Shown one piece after another: positions 7,322 to 15,541 of a stretch of DNA of 17,722 nucleotides. The stretch is taken from assembly GCA_018658605.1 (NCBI GenBank), contig JABHUV010000111.1:1-17722 (forward strand), written 5' to 3'. The notes beneath the pieces were generated by a model. It was not told the origin of the DNA. It made no database searches and saw nothing but the letters and a program-made list of their open reading frames with translations. The position numbers and the translations under genes are program-made. The number at the start of each line of letters is the position of its first letter. Within the stretch, counting starts at the first letter, position 1. This DNA comes from Planctomycetaceae bacterium. GTDB taxonomy: Bacteria > Planctomycetota > Planctomycetia > Pirellulales > Pirellulaceae.

Positions 7322-7903
7322 ATGGAAATCATTACACATCCACATCCGACGTTGAGCTACAAATCCAAAGCAATTCAGCGAATTAATTCTGAGTTGCGGG
7401 ATATAGTTGCCGAAATGTTTGAATTGATGTATGCAGCCCAGGGTGTAGGGCTCGCAGCAAATCAAGTCAACCTGCCCTTACGATTGTTTATCGTCAATAC
7501 CTCCGCTAATGCCGAAGAAGGCGAACAACTCGTATTTATTAATCCCGTGCTCAGCAAAGGAAAGGGCAGCGAAATCGAAGACGAAGGCTGTTTGAGCTTG
7601 CCAGGCGTTTATGGTCCAGTAAACCGCTCGCGCACGGTCCACGTCGAAGCATATGGGCTCCAAGGCAATGTAATCAGTCTAGATCTCGATGGCTTGCTGG
7701 CGCGCGTCGTCCAACACGAAACGGATCACTTAGATGGGATCATGTTCCTCGATCGCATGAATCCGCTAACCTTAAAAACGCTGCAAGCTGATTTACAAGA
7801 ATTTGAGTTAGAGTTTGCCAGTCAGCAACAGGGTGGCATTATTGAAAGTGACGACGTGATCTATGCAAAGCTTGCCGAGTGGGAACACAGATTCTGCACT
7901 TAA
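7322..7903 (+). CDS. def: Peptide deformylase
   Basis: The product is 193 aa, start ATG at 7322. It removes the N-formyl group from nascent proteins at the ribosome, using a metal ion (usually Fe2+). All three family motifs are present and intact: GVGLAANQV (41-49), EGCLSLP (89-95, metal ligand C90) and QHETDHLDG (131-139, metal ligands H132 and H136, catalytic E133). The length is slightly above the E. coli enzyme because of a C-terminal helical extension ending EWEHRFCT. No clear Shine-Dalgarno precedes the ATG, which is unusual for a housekeeping gene, but there is no better in-frame start. fmt follows 62 bases downstream on the same strand. The def-fmt pairing, in which one enzyme adds and the other removes the formyl group, is a well-known arrangement. 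Confidence 0.97.
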   Translation: MEIITHPHPTLSYKSKAIQRINSELRDIVAEMFELMYAAQGVGLAANQVNLPLRLFIVNTSANAEEGEQLVFINPVLSKGKGSEIEDEGCLSLPGVYGPVNRSRTVHVEAYGLQGNVISLDLDGLLARVVQHETDHLDGIMFLDRMNPLTLKTLQADLQEFELEFASQQQGGIIESDDVIYAKLAEWEHRFCT

Positions 7904-7954
7904 CACGCCTGAACGCCCACGAGACAGTTTGTAAACCAATGGTAAACATGAGAG

Positions 7955-7960
7955 AAAGGT
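7955..7960 (+). promoter_or_regulatory. Shine-Dalgarno AAAGGT deciding the fmt start
   Basis: AAAGGT lies five bases before the ATG at 7966. The open frame extends upstream to 7879, overlapping the end of def, but only the ATG at 7966 has a ribosome binding site, and only it gives the standard Fmt N-terminus MRIIVMGTGPFA. Confidence 0.55.
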
Positions 7961-7965
7961 CACCT

Positions 7966-8940
7966 ATGCGTATTATTGTTATGGGCACCGGTCCCTTCGC
8001 TGTTCCAATGTTTGAGTCAATTTTAGCGGCTGGCCATGATGTCCCAGTTGTAGTGACTCGGCCCTTGCCACCGGCACGCGGTCGTAAAAAACCTGCGACC
8101 AATCCGGTGCGCGAAGCGGCGGATCAACACGGTTTAAAATTACTTGACCCGGCGGACGTAAATGCAGCTGACATCGTTGCTGAGCTAGCTGATTTAAAGG
8201 CTGACCTGTTAGTAGTCTGTGATTTTGGTCAAATTCTCAGCCCCGCAACATTGGGAGTTGCGCCACTAGGTGGAATTAATCTTCATGGATCACTGTTGCC
8301 GCAATATCGTGGTGCGGCGCCAGTTCAATGGGCCATTATTAATGGCGATGCCACCACTGGTGTAACGGTCATCCACATGACACCTAAATTAGATGGTGGC
8401 CCCGCACTGTGCCAATTAGAAGTTGCCATCGAAGCAACTGAAACTGCAGAACAACTTGAACATCGACTCGCCGCACTCGGAGCGCCCGCGGTCATCGACG
8501 CCATTGAAATTTTATCTGAATGGGATCAAATATCGACGATCGGTACGCTGCAAGACCAACAATTAGTCACCCAAGCACCTCGGCTTCATAAACAACTTGG
8601 TGATATTCCCTGGAGCAAACCAGCAACAGCCATCATCAACCTACATCGTGGCCTGTACCCGTGGCCCGGATGCTTTACACAGTGGCAACGAGAAAATGGC
8701 CGTCCGCTGAGACTAATCATCATTGAAATGACGCTCGTCGAAAACACGTCCGCAGATATGGATGTCAAACCTGGCACCGTAGTTGCCAATCCGAACAACG
8801 ACGACCGAGAAAGTCTTTGTGTTGCTACGGGAGATGGTTGCATCAGTATTAGACGCATCCAACCCGCCGGAAAACGAGTATTGGAAATTGGCGAATTTCT
8901 TCGTGGTTACCAGCTAAAACCAGGGGTGCAGTTGGGTTAA
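7966..8940 (+). CDS. fmt: Methionyl-tRNA formyltransferase
   Basis: The product is 324 aa. It transfers a formyl group from 10-formyltetrahydrofolate to Met-tRNA(fMet), giving the initiator tRNA. It begins MRIIVMGTGPFAVPMF, matching the start of the Rossmann-type formyltransferase domain. The active site is intact: NLHGSLLPQYRGAAP with N105 and H107, and D143 in PKLDGGPAL. The C-terminal tRNA-binding OB-like domain is present (about 215-324), including LHRGLYPWPG and the usual late motif RRIQPAGKR. Length is normal for the family. One local difference is VVCDFGQIL, where many homologues have an aromatic Tyr-Gly in VVAYG. The gene follows def. Its stop codon directly abuts the stop of the convergent proB with no intervening base, so the 3' ends of the two transcripts must overlap. 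Confidence 0.96.
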   Translation: MRIIVMGTGPFAVPMFESILAAGHDVPVVVTRPLPPARGRKKPATNPVREAADQHGLKLLDPADVNAADIVAELADLKADLLVVCDFGQILSPATLGVAPLGGINLHGSLLPQYRGAAPVQWAIINGDATTGVTVIHMTPKLDGGPALCQLEVAIEATETAEQLEHRLAALGAPAVIDAIEILSEWDQISTIGTLQDQQLVTQAPRLHKQLGDIPWSKPATAIINLHRGLYPWPGCFTQWQRENGRPLRLIIIEMTLVENTSADMDVKPGTVVANPNNDDRESLCVATGDGCISIRRIQPAGKRVLEIGEFLRGYQLKPGVQLG

Positions 8941-10080
8941 TCACTTGCCCACAGCTAAATTATCTCGGTGGATAACTTCGTCATAAGGACAATAGCCTAA
9001 GATTTTTTGAAATGCGGTACTATGTTGTCCCTGTATTTTTGCGATCTCAATAGAGTCGTAATTCGTCAATCCGCGTGCCAGTTGAAGACCTTGGTCATCG
9101 CAAATCGAAATCACATCACCCTTAGAAAATTCACCGCTAAATCCAACAATTCCGATTGCCAGCAAACTCTTGCCTTCGGCCTCAATCGCCGCACACGCAC
9201 CCGCGTCGAGTACCACTGTGCCTTGAGACTGCGCCGAAAATCGCAGCCAGCGTTTCCAAGGGCTCAACGTTTTACCTTCGGCCAAGAATAACGTACCGAC
9301 GGATTCACCCGCCAAGATACGAGTAATCACATCCTGCTGCTGGCCATTAGCAAGCACCACGTTTTCCCCTGCAGACGTCACCATCTTGACCGCCTGCAAC
9401 TTGCTGCTCATGCCGCCTCGGCTCAACGCGTTATCTGTATCCTCTACATAACTGAGAATCGTATCATCAACCGCTTCGACCGTCTCAAGAATTCCTGTTT
9501 CCTCACCCAGTGGTAAACCTGTATAGAGTCCATCGACATTCGACAGAATTATCAGCAACTGAGCTCCGAGTAAATTCGTCACCAACGCCGCTAAGCGATC
9601 GTTGTCCCCAAACGTTGTTTGCAGTTCTTCCACCGCCACTGTATCATTTTCGTTCACAATGGGAATGATCTTTAGATTCAACAACTCTAAAAGCGTATTG
9701 CGTACATTCAAATAACTCGCGCGGTCGTCAAGTTCGGTCGCGGTTAACAGCACTTGAGCGGCAATTTGTTGATGTGTTTCGAACTGCTGTTGATACGCTT
9801 GCATCATTTCGGTTTGCCCGACGGCAGCCACTGCTTGCAACACAGCAAGGTCCGGTGGGCGAACGTCCAATTGCAAACGATTCATTCCAGCAGCAACCGC
9901 GCCCGAGCTAACGAGCACAACTTGTTTTGACTGTGCGGCGAGCTGACTCAACTGAGAAGCCAAGCTGGAAATGCGTTGCAAATCCAGTCGACCCTGCTCA
10001 TCCGTTAAAACGCGCGTACCCACTTTGACAACAATTTTGTCAGCCGTTGCAGTTACTTCTTGTCGGACAATGTCATTCAT
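8941..10080 (-). CDS. proB: Glutamate 5-kinase with C-terminal PUA domain
   Basis: The product is 379 aa, start ATG at 10080. It phosphorylates L-glutamate to gamma-glutamyl phosphate, the first step of proline synthesis. The amino-acid-kinase domain comes first: KIVVKVGTRVLT (phosphate binding, about 15-26), VVLVSSGAVAAGMNRL, the glutamate-binding IPIVNENDTVAVEE and FGDNDRLAALV, and GGMSSKLQAVKMV. From about residue 280 a PUA domain follows, containing GFSGEFSKGDVISICDDQG, ending with a normal ILGYCPYDEVIHRDNL tail. Length matches PUA-containing ProB enzymes. The frame extends 84 codons upstream into the preceding gene, but that extension is unlike ProB. The Shine-Dalgarno is weak. It lies 85 bases after the NagB/PIG-L fusion gene on the same strand and may be co-transcribed. 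proA is not in the window. Confidence 0.96.
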   Translation of the reverse strand: MNDIVRQEVTATADKIVVKVGTRVLTDEQGRLDLQRISSLASQLSQLAAQSKQVVLVSSGAVAAGMNRLQLDVRPPDLAVLQAVAAVGQTEMMQAYQQQFETHQQIAAQVLLTATELDDRASYLNVRNTLLELLNLKIIPIVNENDTVAVEELQTTFGDNDRLAALVTNLLGAQLLIILSNVDGLYTGLPLGEETGILETVEAVDDTILSYVEDTDNALSRGGMSSKLQAVKMVTSAGENVVLANGQQQDVITRILAGESVGTLFLAEGKTLSPWKRWLRFSAQSQGTVVLDAGACAAIEAEGKSLLAIGIVGFSGEFSKGDVISICDDQGLQLARGLTNYDSIEIAKIQGQHSTAFQKILGYCPYDEVIHRDNLAVGK

Positions 10081-10165
10081 GATTTCATCTGTGGTTATGC
10101 TGACTACTGGCAGACGAGGACAATATCGCTCAAGCCAATCAGCGTGTGCCAAAAGTAATGCCTGC

Positions 10166-12067
10166 TTACAGCGTTTGTCCCGTCCAACGCTGAAATGCTT
10201 CGATGGCAAGAAATTCTGGGAGACCCAAGTCATTGAATTTTTTGGCCGTTCCTTTATTGCGATCTTCGGCGCGTTGCCAAAATTCTCGTGGATCTGACCC
10301 AGGAAACAATGCTTCGTCCTTCTGGCTTTCATGCATAAAGATCGCTTTGCGTTTCTTCATAAGATGAGCTGGACTCAGGGGAACCGTAATATCAATTTCA
10401 TGGATCGCATATTCGTGCCAAGCACCACGATACAACAACACGTCTGGCACAGTTTCGCCGTTGTTTAGCATTTGGTGAATAGCGCCCAAAATCACTTCTG
10501 CACAAACTCGGTGTGTTCCATGGGGGTCTGACAAATCGCCAGCAACATAAATAATGTCCGGTTGAATCCGTTGTAGTAAACTCACAATAATTGCCTCATC
10601 CACATCACCAACTGGTCGCTTTTCTACGGTGCCGGTTCGATAAAATGGTAAATCAAGAAAATGCAAGTTGTCTTCATCGCAGCCAACTTCGATCGCACCC
10701 GCTTTTGCTTCACTCCATCGAATCAAGCCTTTAATCTTAAGTACAGCATCAGTGTCGGGTTCCCCAGGTTGCTTAGTACTTAACGATTCACGTACCCGGC
10801 GTTCGACGTCAATCGACTTGTCGTTTTCAATACCAAACAAATGATTATATTCAGTCACCAAATCTGCTATCCGCTGAGCATCATGATCGAACACAGCAAT
10901 ATTACCACTGGTCATGTAGGCCACATGCGTCTCGTGCCCTTCTTCATTGAGTCGAATAAGAGTACCCCCCATACTAATGACGTCGTCATCAGGATGCGGG
11001 CTGAAACAAATCACTTTTTGATGGCCTTCGACAACTTGCCCGTCATGAATCGTCGCTTGTAACCACCCAAATACTCTCAATGCCAAGACGTGGGAAGGCC
11101 CATGCAATCTCAATAACTGATGTAAATTATGATTGCGAAAATCATCGTCCTCTAACTTCGACAGCGCTTTGCCTGTTTGCTCACATAACCACACCATTGT
11201 TCGAGTGATCATCGTTTCGTCCCACTGAACCGAATCGCTAGTCCAGGGCATTACTACCTCTTGCATTTCACTCGCCGAGGCTGGGTCTAAACAAACCATC
11301 GCATTGACGTGTTCCTGAAGTGCACTAGCAGGAATGCGATTTGTGATATTCCCCTCAGCTAAATCACGTACAATGCAGGCTTTGTGTTCACCAAGTGCCA
11401 TCAGCACAACTTGCCGAGATTCCAACAGAGTACCCATGCCCATCGTTAAGGCCTGCGCGGGGACATTTTTTTCACCGAAGAAATCACTTGCTAAACGCAG
11501 TCGAGTAATGGGATCGAGTACACACAGACGTGTGCGGCTATTCACACCGGAAAAAGGTTCATTGGCAGCAATGTGGCCATTAGATCCGATTCCCAATAAT
11601 GCAAAATCAATTCCGCCAGCGTCTTGGATCTGCTGCTCAAACGCTTCGCAGTATTCTTCAATTGTTTCTCCATCGGCTTCGCTGTCGAGAATATTCACCT
11701 GCGAATCTGGAATATTGATATGCTTGAAAAACGTCTCCCGTAGTGACCGATACACACTTTGAGCCTGATCTCGCGAAATCCCAAAAAACTCAACCGACAC
11801 AAAAGCGGACACGTGAGAAAAATCGAGTCCTTCCTCTTTGTGCATGCGAATTAATTCTCGGTAGACTTGTTGCGGAGTGGAGCCTGGAGCAAGTGCCAAT
11901 ACAGTATTTTTTTTGCCCGCACTGGCGGTCCGTATAACTTCTGCAATTTGCTGAGCGACTGCAACACTGGCGGCCTTGGGGGTGCTATACACAACTACAG
12001 GTAACTTAGTATTAGCTAACTGCAGCCCAGCTTCGTGACTTTCGTTAATGGTCTCTTGAGAACCCAT
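10166..12067 (-). CDS. NagB-like / PIG-L (LmbE) deacetylase fusion protein with altered deaminase active site
   Basis: The product is 633 aa, start ATG at 12067 with TGGA just upstream; the frame extends to a TTG at 12106. The N-terminal half (about 25-280) is a glucosamine-6-phosphate deaminase fold: the sugar-phosphate loop LAPGSTP (59-65), GIGSNGHIAANEP (159-171) and TMGMGTLLES. The C-terminal half (about 350-633) is a PIG-L/LmbE metal-dependent N-acetylglucosamine-type deacetylase: SPHPDDDVISMGGT (356-369, putative zinc ligands H358 and D361) and DLSDPHGTHR with a further His. NagB/PIG-L fusions are known in Bacteroidetes and some other phyla. Here the two aspartates used by NagB for catalysis are missing: the FNLDEY motif reads FVSVEF (Asp to Val at 92) and the DGH motif reads NGH (Asp to Asn at 163), while H165 and E170 remain. 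So the first half may bind an amino-sugar phosphate without deaminating it. It is divergent from an intact nagB. The substrate is unknown. Confidence 0.9.
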   Translation of the reverse strand: MGSQETINESHEAGLQLANTKLPVVVYSTPKAASVAVAQQIAEVIRTASAGKKNTVLALAPGSTPQQVYRELIRMHKEEGLDFSHVSAFVSVEFFGISRDQAQSVYRSLRETFFKHINIPDSQVNILDSEADGETIEEYCEAFEQQIQDAGGIDFALLGIGSNGHIAANEPFSGVNSRTRLCVLDPITRLRLASDFFGEKNVPAQALTMGMGTLLESRQVVLMALGEHKACIVRDLAEGNITNRIPASALQEHVNAMVCLDPASASEMQEVVMPWTSDSVQWDETMITRTMVWLCEQTGKALSKLEDDDFRNHNLHQLLRLHGPSHVLALRVFGWLQATIHDGQVVEGHQKVICFSPHPDDDVISMGGTLIRLNEEGHETHVAYMTSGNIAVFDHDAQRIADLVTEYNHLFGIENDKSIDVERRVRESLSTKQPGEPDTDAVLKIKGLIRWSEAKAGAIEVGCDEDNLHFLDLPFYRTGTVEKRPVGDVDEAIIVSLLQRIQPDIIYVAGDLSDPHGTHRVCAEVILGAIHQMLNNGETVPDVLLYRGAWHEYAIHEIDITVPLSPAHLMKKRKAIFMHESQKDEALFPGSDPREFWQRAEDRNKGTAKKFNDLGLPEFLAIEAFQRWTGQTL

Positions 12068-12340
12068 GACTATCCATCTTTCGTGGTGACCCGTAGCGAA
12101 GCCCAACTACTTAAAAACATCTAAACAACTTAGTACACTACCCTACATTACTTTATTCTAGGTTATATTTTCGTTTGCGTAATGACCTTCCATCTAAGGT
12201 TCTTTTAGAGAATCGCTTTAGCAATCGTTATAACCATTACCTCCCCGAACTATCTTTACAGCCTTTACCGCCTTTACCGCTTTGATTACCCGTAGGACTA
12301 AAACGCCGGTCACTTCCTTGCCCCAACCAGATATAAAATC
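12068..12340. promoter_or_regulatory. Divergent intergenic region between the NagB fusion and nagB
   Basis: These 273 bases separate two divergently transcribed amino-sugar genes, so shared regulation is plausible. The central part (about 12120-12200) is AT-rich. I could not find a convincing -35/-10 pair on either strand or a clear operator palindrome. A short nine-base tandem repeat is listed separately. A minus-strand frame across this stretch translates to a Lys-Ala-Val repeat; it is a product of the tandem repeat and not a gene. Confidence 0.4.
12253..12279. repeat. Nine-base tandem repeat, about three units
   Basis: CCTTTACCG occurs twice head to tail (12262-12270 and 12271-12279), preceded by a degenerate unit TCTTTACAG (seven of nine bases match) and followed by a related CTTTGATTA. 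It lies 61 bases before the nagB start, in non-coding DNA. Confidence 0.55.
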
Positions 12341-13075
12341 ATGAACATCATTATTCTCGACACCTATGAAGAACTTAGTATGCACGGAGCGGGGTTTTTT
12401 ATCCAAACACTTGCTTCCAATCCGGCTGCCGTACTGGGGCTAGCGACCGGTAGCACTCCGATCGGAGTCTACCAACAACTGATTGAGCAATACCAAGCCG
12501 GGCAGCTTGATTTTTCAGCCGTCACCACTTTCAATCTTGATGAGTACATCGGCCTGCACCGAGATCACCCACAAAGCTATTACTCATTCATGCAGCAGGA
12601 ATTATTTCAGCATATAAATATCTCGCCGGACCGAATTTATATTCCTTCTGGTGTAGAGGACAACTTTGGCAAATATTGCCAATGGTATGAAGATGCGATC
12701 ATAGCTGCGGGAGGTATTGACCTGCAGATTCTCGGAATTGGAACTGACGGTCATATTGCATTTAACGAGCCCGGAACAGCTCTCGGTAGTCGCACTCACC
12801 TGACAGATCTAGATCAACAGACCATCATCGATAATGCACGTTTCTTTGATTCTACGGACGATGTTCCACAGCGAGCAATTACAATGGGTGTTGCCACTAT
12901 CATGGACGCTCGCGAAGTCATTTTATTAGCAACCGGTGAAAATAAAGCTGCGGCAATCCATGCTGCAATTGAAAATCCTGTGGGTAGTGAATGCACTGCG
13001 AGTGCATTACAAAACCATCCTAATGTGACGTTCTTACTGGATCCTGCGGCAGCTTCATTGCTTACTAACCATTAA
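12341..13075 (+). CDS. nagB: Glucosamine-6-phosphate deaminase
   Basis: The product is 244 aa, start ATG at 12341. It converts glucosamine 6-phosphate to fructose 6-phosphate and ammonia, feeding amino sugars from cell-wall or chitin-type material into glycolysis. The phosphate loop GLATGSTP (33-40) and all catalytic residues are visible: D67 in TFNLDEYIGL, and D136, H138 and E143 in GIGTDGHIAFNEPG. SRTHLTDLD and AITMGVATIMDA are also standard. At 244 residues it is the short form, without the C-terminal segment of the E. coli enzyme (266 aa) that takes part in allosteric control, similar to short monomeric NagB of Gram-positive bacteria. The Shine-Dalgarno is weak. The gene is divergent from the NagB/PIG-L fusion, whose deaminase half lacks the same aspartates, suggesting this is the working deaminase. 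No nagA gene is in the window. Confidence 0.95.
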   Translation: MNIIILDTYEELSMHGAGFFIQTLASNPAAVLGLATGSTPIGVYQQLIEQYQAGQLDFSAVTTFNLDEYIGLHRDHPQSYYSFMQQELFQHINISPDRIYIPSGVEDNFGKYCQWYEDAIIAAGGIDLQILGIGTDGHIAFNEPGTALGSRTHLTDLDQQTIIDNARFFDSTDDVPQRAITMGVATIMDAREVILLATGENKAAAIHAAIENPVGSECTASALQNHPNVTFLLDPAAASLLTNH

Positions 13076-13134
13076 AATTCACTTGCGTTGCTTGAGAATA
13101 AATCAACCTAAACATAGAATACTTTTTTGGTTAG

Positions 13135-13140
13135 TATAAT
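13135..13140 (+). promoter_or_regulatory. Candidate -10 element TATAAT upstream of purF-like gene
   Basis: A perfect TATAAT lies 104 bases before the ATG at 13245, inside the 169-base gap after nagB. No good -35 is found at the usual spacing and there is no TG extension, so this is a weak call. An inverted pair TGGTTA (13128-13133) and TAACCA (13154-13159) surrounds it. Confidence 0.25.
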
Positions 13141-13206
13141 TGTTTCCCGTGATTAACCATTTTGTGTATAGCATCTCATTATCCCTTACACCTATCACAC
13201 TCGAAA

Positions 13207-13224
13207 AAGCCCTTTAAGCCCTTT
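13207..13224. repeat. Nine-base tandem duplication
   Basis: AAGCCCTTT is repeated exactly head to tail at 13207-13215 and 13216-13224, ending 20 bases before the purF-like start codon. It is the second nine-base tandem repeat found just upstream of a gene in this window. It could be neutral slippage or could affect the mRNA leader. Confidence 0.45.
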
Positions 13225-13244
13225 CTTGGCAGCAAATAATATCT

Positions 13245-14837
13245 ATGAGTGAAATCCATCACGAATGTGGCGTCGCCGCAATTTATCACATGCCATCGGA
13301 TGAACCCAGTGAGTTATGTGTAGAGCAAGGTCCTGATGAAATATCTCGCTTAATGCCACGCATGCTGTTGGATATTCAAAACCGTGGACAGCTTGCCGCG
13401 GGCATGACAACCTTTAATCCCAATCGCGACCAATTAATTGATACCTACAAAGACATCGGTACGGTAAACGAAGTCTTCCGCTTAGCACATCGCGGCAAAA
13501 GTGAATCGCTGATGCAGGAGTATGCCGGACGAGCCGCTATTGGACACGTACGATATGCCACGTGTGGACAAGAAGACCGAAGCTATTCCCAGCCGTTTGA
13601 GCGTCATCACATTCAAAAACATAAATGGTTCTCTTTTGCTTTTAACGGACAACTAGCCAACTATGCGGAACTACGCGACAAGCTGCTAAGTAATGACAAC
13701 CACCACTTAGCTCGTGAAACGGATACGGAAATCGTCATGCATGAGCTTTCGCGAGAGATGTCGGGAGACCGCAATCCTTCGCTAATCGAAGTCATGCGAA
13801 GTGTAAGCAAACGTTTTGACGGAGCGTACAGTCTCGTGTTGCTTAATTCACAAGGTGATATGCTTGTAGCTCGTGACCCTTTAGGCATGAAGCCGGTTTG
13901 TTATGCGCGCCGCGGCCCGATGTTTGCAGCAGCCAGTGAAAGTGTCGCGCTGCTAAATCTTGGGTTTGAGCCAGACGAAGTGAAATCTCTCGAGCCGGGT
14001 CATGCCATCACGATTGTAAATGGTGTATTTTCTGTTGAGCAGTATGCCGAAACGGTAGGACGAGCACACTGTTTCTTTGAGTGGATCTATTTTGCCAATG
14101 TTGCTAGCACACTTGATCAACAAAGCGTCTATTTATCGCGGACTGCATTAGGAGCTGAACAGGCCCGATTAGAACGCGAAGAAAATCTCTTTCCCATCGA
14201 TAAAGATACAATTGTCGTTCCCGTGCCTGACACCAGTAAAGCGGCGGCGGATTCGATGGCTTATGAACTAGGAGTTCCTTGTCGGGAAGGCTTAATTCGC
14301 AATCGGTATTCGGGGCGAACTTTTATCGAAGGCGGTAAGCATCGCCGGAAAAAAGCAGAAACAAAATACACTCCCTTGCGAGAAGTCCTTGAAGGCAAAC
14401 GCGTTATCCTCGTTGAAGACTCCATTGTCCGCTCGACAACTATGCGAGTACTGTTAGATCGCATCCGTGATTATGGTGGCGCTAAAGAAATTCATGTGCG
14501 GGTCGCTTGTCCACCAATTATTGCTCCTTGCTTTTACGGTATCGACATGTCAACGATCGGCGAGTTGTTTGCACCACACTTTATCAACGGCAGTGAATTA
14601 ACTGTCGAAATTCAAGACGCAATGGCACGAGAATTAAAGGCCGATTCGCTGCGATATCTACCCGTGGAATCCATTGCGGCCGCCGTGGGTTTTGACCGCT
14701 CTGAGCTTTGCCAAGCGTGTATTACTGGCAAATATCCAACGCCGACTGGGCAACAGCTATACAGCATCGCTATCGACAATGCCAGCAGCGGAAATGACAC
14801 CTCTCGAACATACGAAACCGAACCGACCAAAATCTAG
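13245..14837 (+). CDS. purF: Amidophosphoribosyltransferase family protein (PurF-like), divergent
   Basis: The product is 530 aa, start ATG at 13245. PurF makes 5-phosphoribosylamine from PRPP and glutamine, the first step of purine synthesis. The N-terminal nucleophile amidotransferase domain begins HHECGV, so C8 would be exposed after removal of a short propeptide. Glutamine-site residues are present (HVRYAT 101-106; FNGQLAN 133-139; D160 in ETDTE). The phosphoribosyltransferase domain contains NRYSGRTF and the PRPP loop [13 protein letters not shown] (387-399). Cysteines 276, 429, 489 and 492 align with the four ligands of the iron-sulphur cluster in the B. subtilis-type enzyme. Some usually invariant motifs differ: QNRGQLAAG for [18 protein letters not shown] for YIYFARPDS, and EDSIVRST for DDSIVRGT. 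It may be the main PurF of this lineage or a paralogue with another role. It converges on trmB, 24 bases away. Confidence 0.88.
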   Translation: MSEIHHECGVAAIYHMPSDEPSELCVEQGPDEISRLMPRMLLDIQNRGQLAAGMTTFNPNRDQLIDTYKDIGTVNEVFRLAHRGKSESLMQEYAGRAAIGHVRYATCGQEDRSYSQPFERHHIQKHKWFSFAFNGQLANYAELRDKLLSNDNHHLARETDTEIVMHELSREMSGDRNPSLIEVMRSVSKRFDGAYSLVLLNSQGDMLVARDPLGMKPVCYARRGPMFAAASESVALLNLGFEPDEVKSLEPGHAITIVNGVFSVEQYAETVGRAHCFFEWIYFANVASTLDQQSVYLSRTALGAEQARLEREENLFPIDKDTIVVPVPDTSKAAADSMAYELGVPCREGLIRNRYSGRTFIEGGKHRRKKAETKYTPLREVLEGKRVILVEDSIVRSTTMRVLLDRIRDYGGAKEIHVRVACPPIIAPCFYGIDMSTIGELFAPHFINGSELTVEIQDAMARELKADSLRYLPVESIAAAVGFDRSELCQACITGKYPTPTGQQLYSIAIDNASSGNDTSRTYETEPTKI

Positions 14838-14861
14838 CCAGTGCTCACGCAGCCATTCGCG

Positions 14862-15509
14862 CTAAGTATTGGAGCGCACAAATTCACTACGATAAACAGA
14901 TTCGTTATGCTTCCTCGTACGACGTTCAAAGTGTGTGCGATAATCCATGTCAAATTTCGGCTGTTGTTCCTGCACGTCGTAGGGACCAATGAGCTCGTCA
15001 AACTGCGAAATCAGTTCCAATGTTGCATCAAAATAGTCTCGGACATCCGTCCAAAAATGCAATTTCCCATCCGGCTTGAGAATACGTACTACATCGCCCA
15101 TGAAGCCTGTGTTTAAAACGCGGCGTTTGTGATGTTTTTGCTTCCACCAAGGATCTGGGAAATAAACATGTACGGCGTGAACCGTAGCTGTCGGTATATA
15201 TTTGTTACAAAACAGCAAACCATCGCCCTGAAACATCACTGCATTGGTAATCCCAACTCGCTCTAAACGAATCGCCGAATACATGGCGTACTTTTTGCGA
15301 ATCTCCAACCCAATAAAGTTTCGCATGGGATTTTCTGCGGCGGTGCGGTTCAGAAACAGGCCTTTACCGCTTCCCAGTTCAATCTCCAGGGGATTGGCGG
15401 AGTTAAACAGGCCCTGAATATCCCACTTCTCCGGCAATGCCTCTATTTCGTAATAGTGCTCCGACAAATCAGCTGCCGTTTTTTGCGGTGGTAAAGCGCG
15501 TCGTCCCAT
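14862..15509 (-). CDS. trmB: tRNA (guanine-N7-)-methyltransferase
   Basis: The product is 215 aa, ATG start at 15509. It methylates N7 of guanosine 46 in the variable loop of tRNA using S-adenosylmethionine. Visible motifs: the SAM-binding loop EIELGSGKG (42-50), FIGLEIRKKY, and the family hallmark YFPDPWWKQKHHKRR (116-130), followed by VRILKPDGKLHFWTDV and a C-terminal TRKHNESVYRSEF segment typical of TrmB. Length is normal. It is the last gene of a minus-strand set: the FabZ-like gene ends 32 bases upstream and a 32-aa basic protein lies before that. The Shine-Dalgarno is weak. The 3' end converges on the purF-like gene; only a weak five-base-pair hairpin (14859-14877) is found there. Confidence 0.95.
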   Translation of the reverse strand: MGRRALPPQKTAADLSEHYYEIEALPEKWDIQGLFNSANPLEIELGSGKGLFLNRTAAENPMRNFIGLEIRKKYAMYSAIRLERVGITNAVMFQGDGLLFCNKYIPTATVHAVHVYFPDPWWKQKHHKRRVLNTGFMGDVVRILKPDGKLHFWTDVRDYFDATLELISQFDELIGPYDVQEQQPKFDMDYRTHFERRTRKHNESVYRSEFVRSNT

Positions 15510-15541
15510 TTCACTTGTCTACCTATAGCACGGTTCGACTA

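Noticed and set aside
10081..10332. In-frame upstream extension of proB (84 extra codons)
   Set aside because: It overlaps the C-terminus of the fusion gene and its residues do not look like the ProB N-terminus, which begins naturally at the ATG at 10080.
12218..12406. Minus-strand open frame with a Lys-Ala-Val repeat
   Set aside because: It arises from the nine-base tandem repeat, overlaps the start of nagB, and has no ribosome site or recognisable protein character.
14859..14877. GCGCT/AGCGC hairpin as terminator between purF-like gene and trmB
   Set aside because: It has a five-base-pair stem, a nine-base loop and no T tail, and mostly lies within the trmB coding end.
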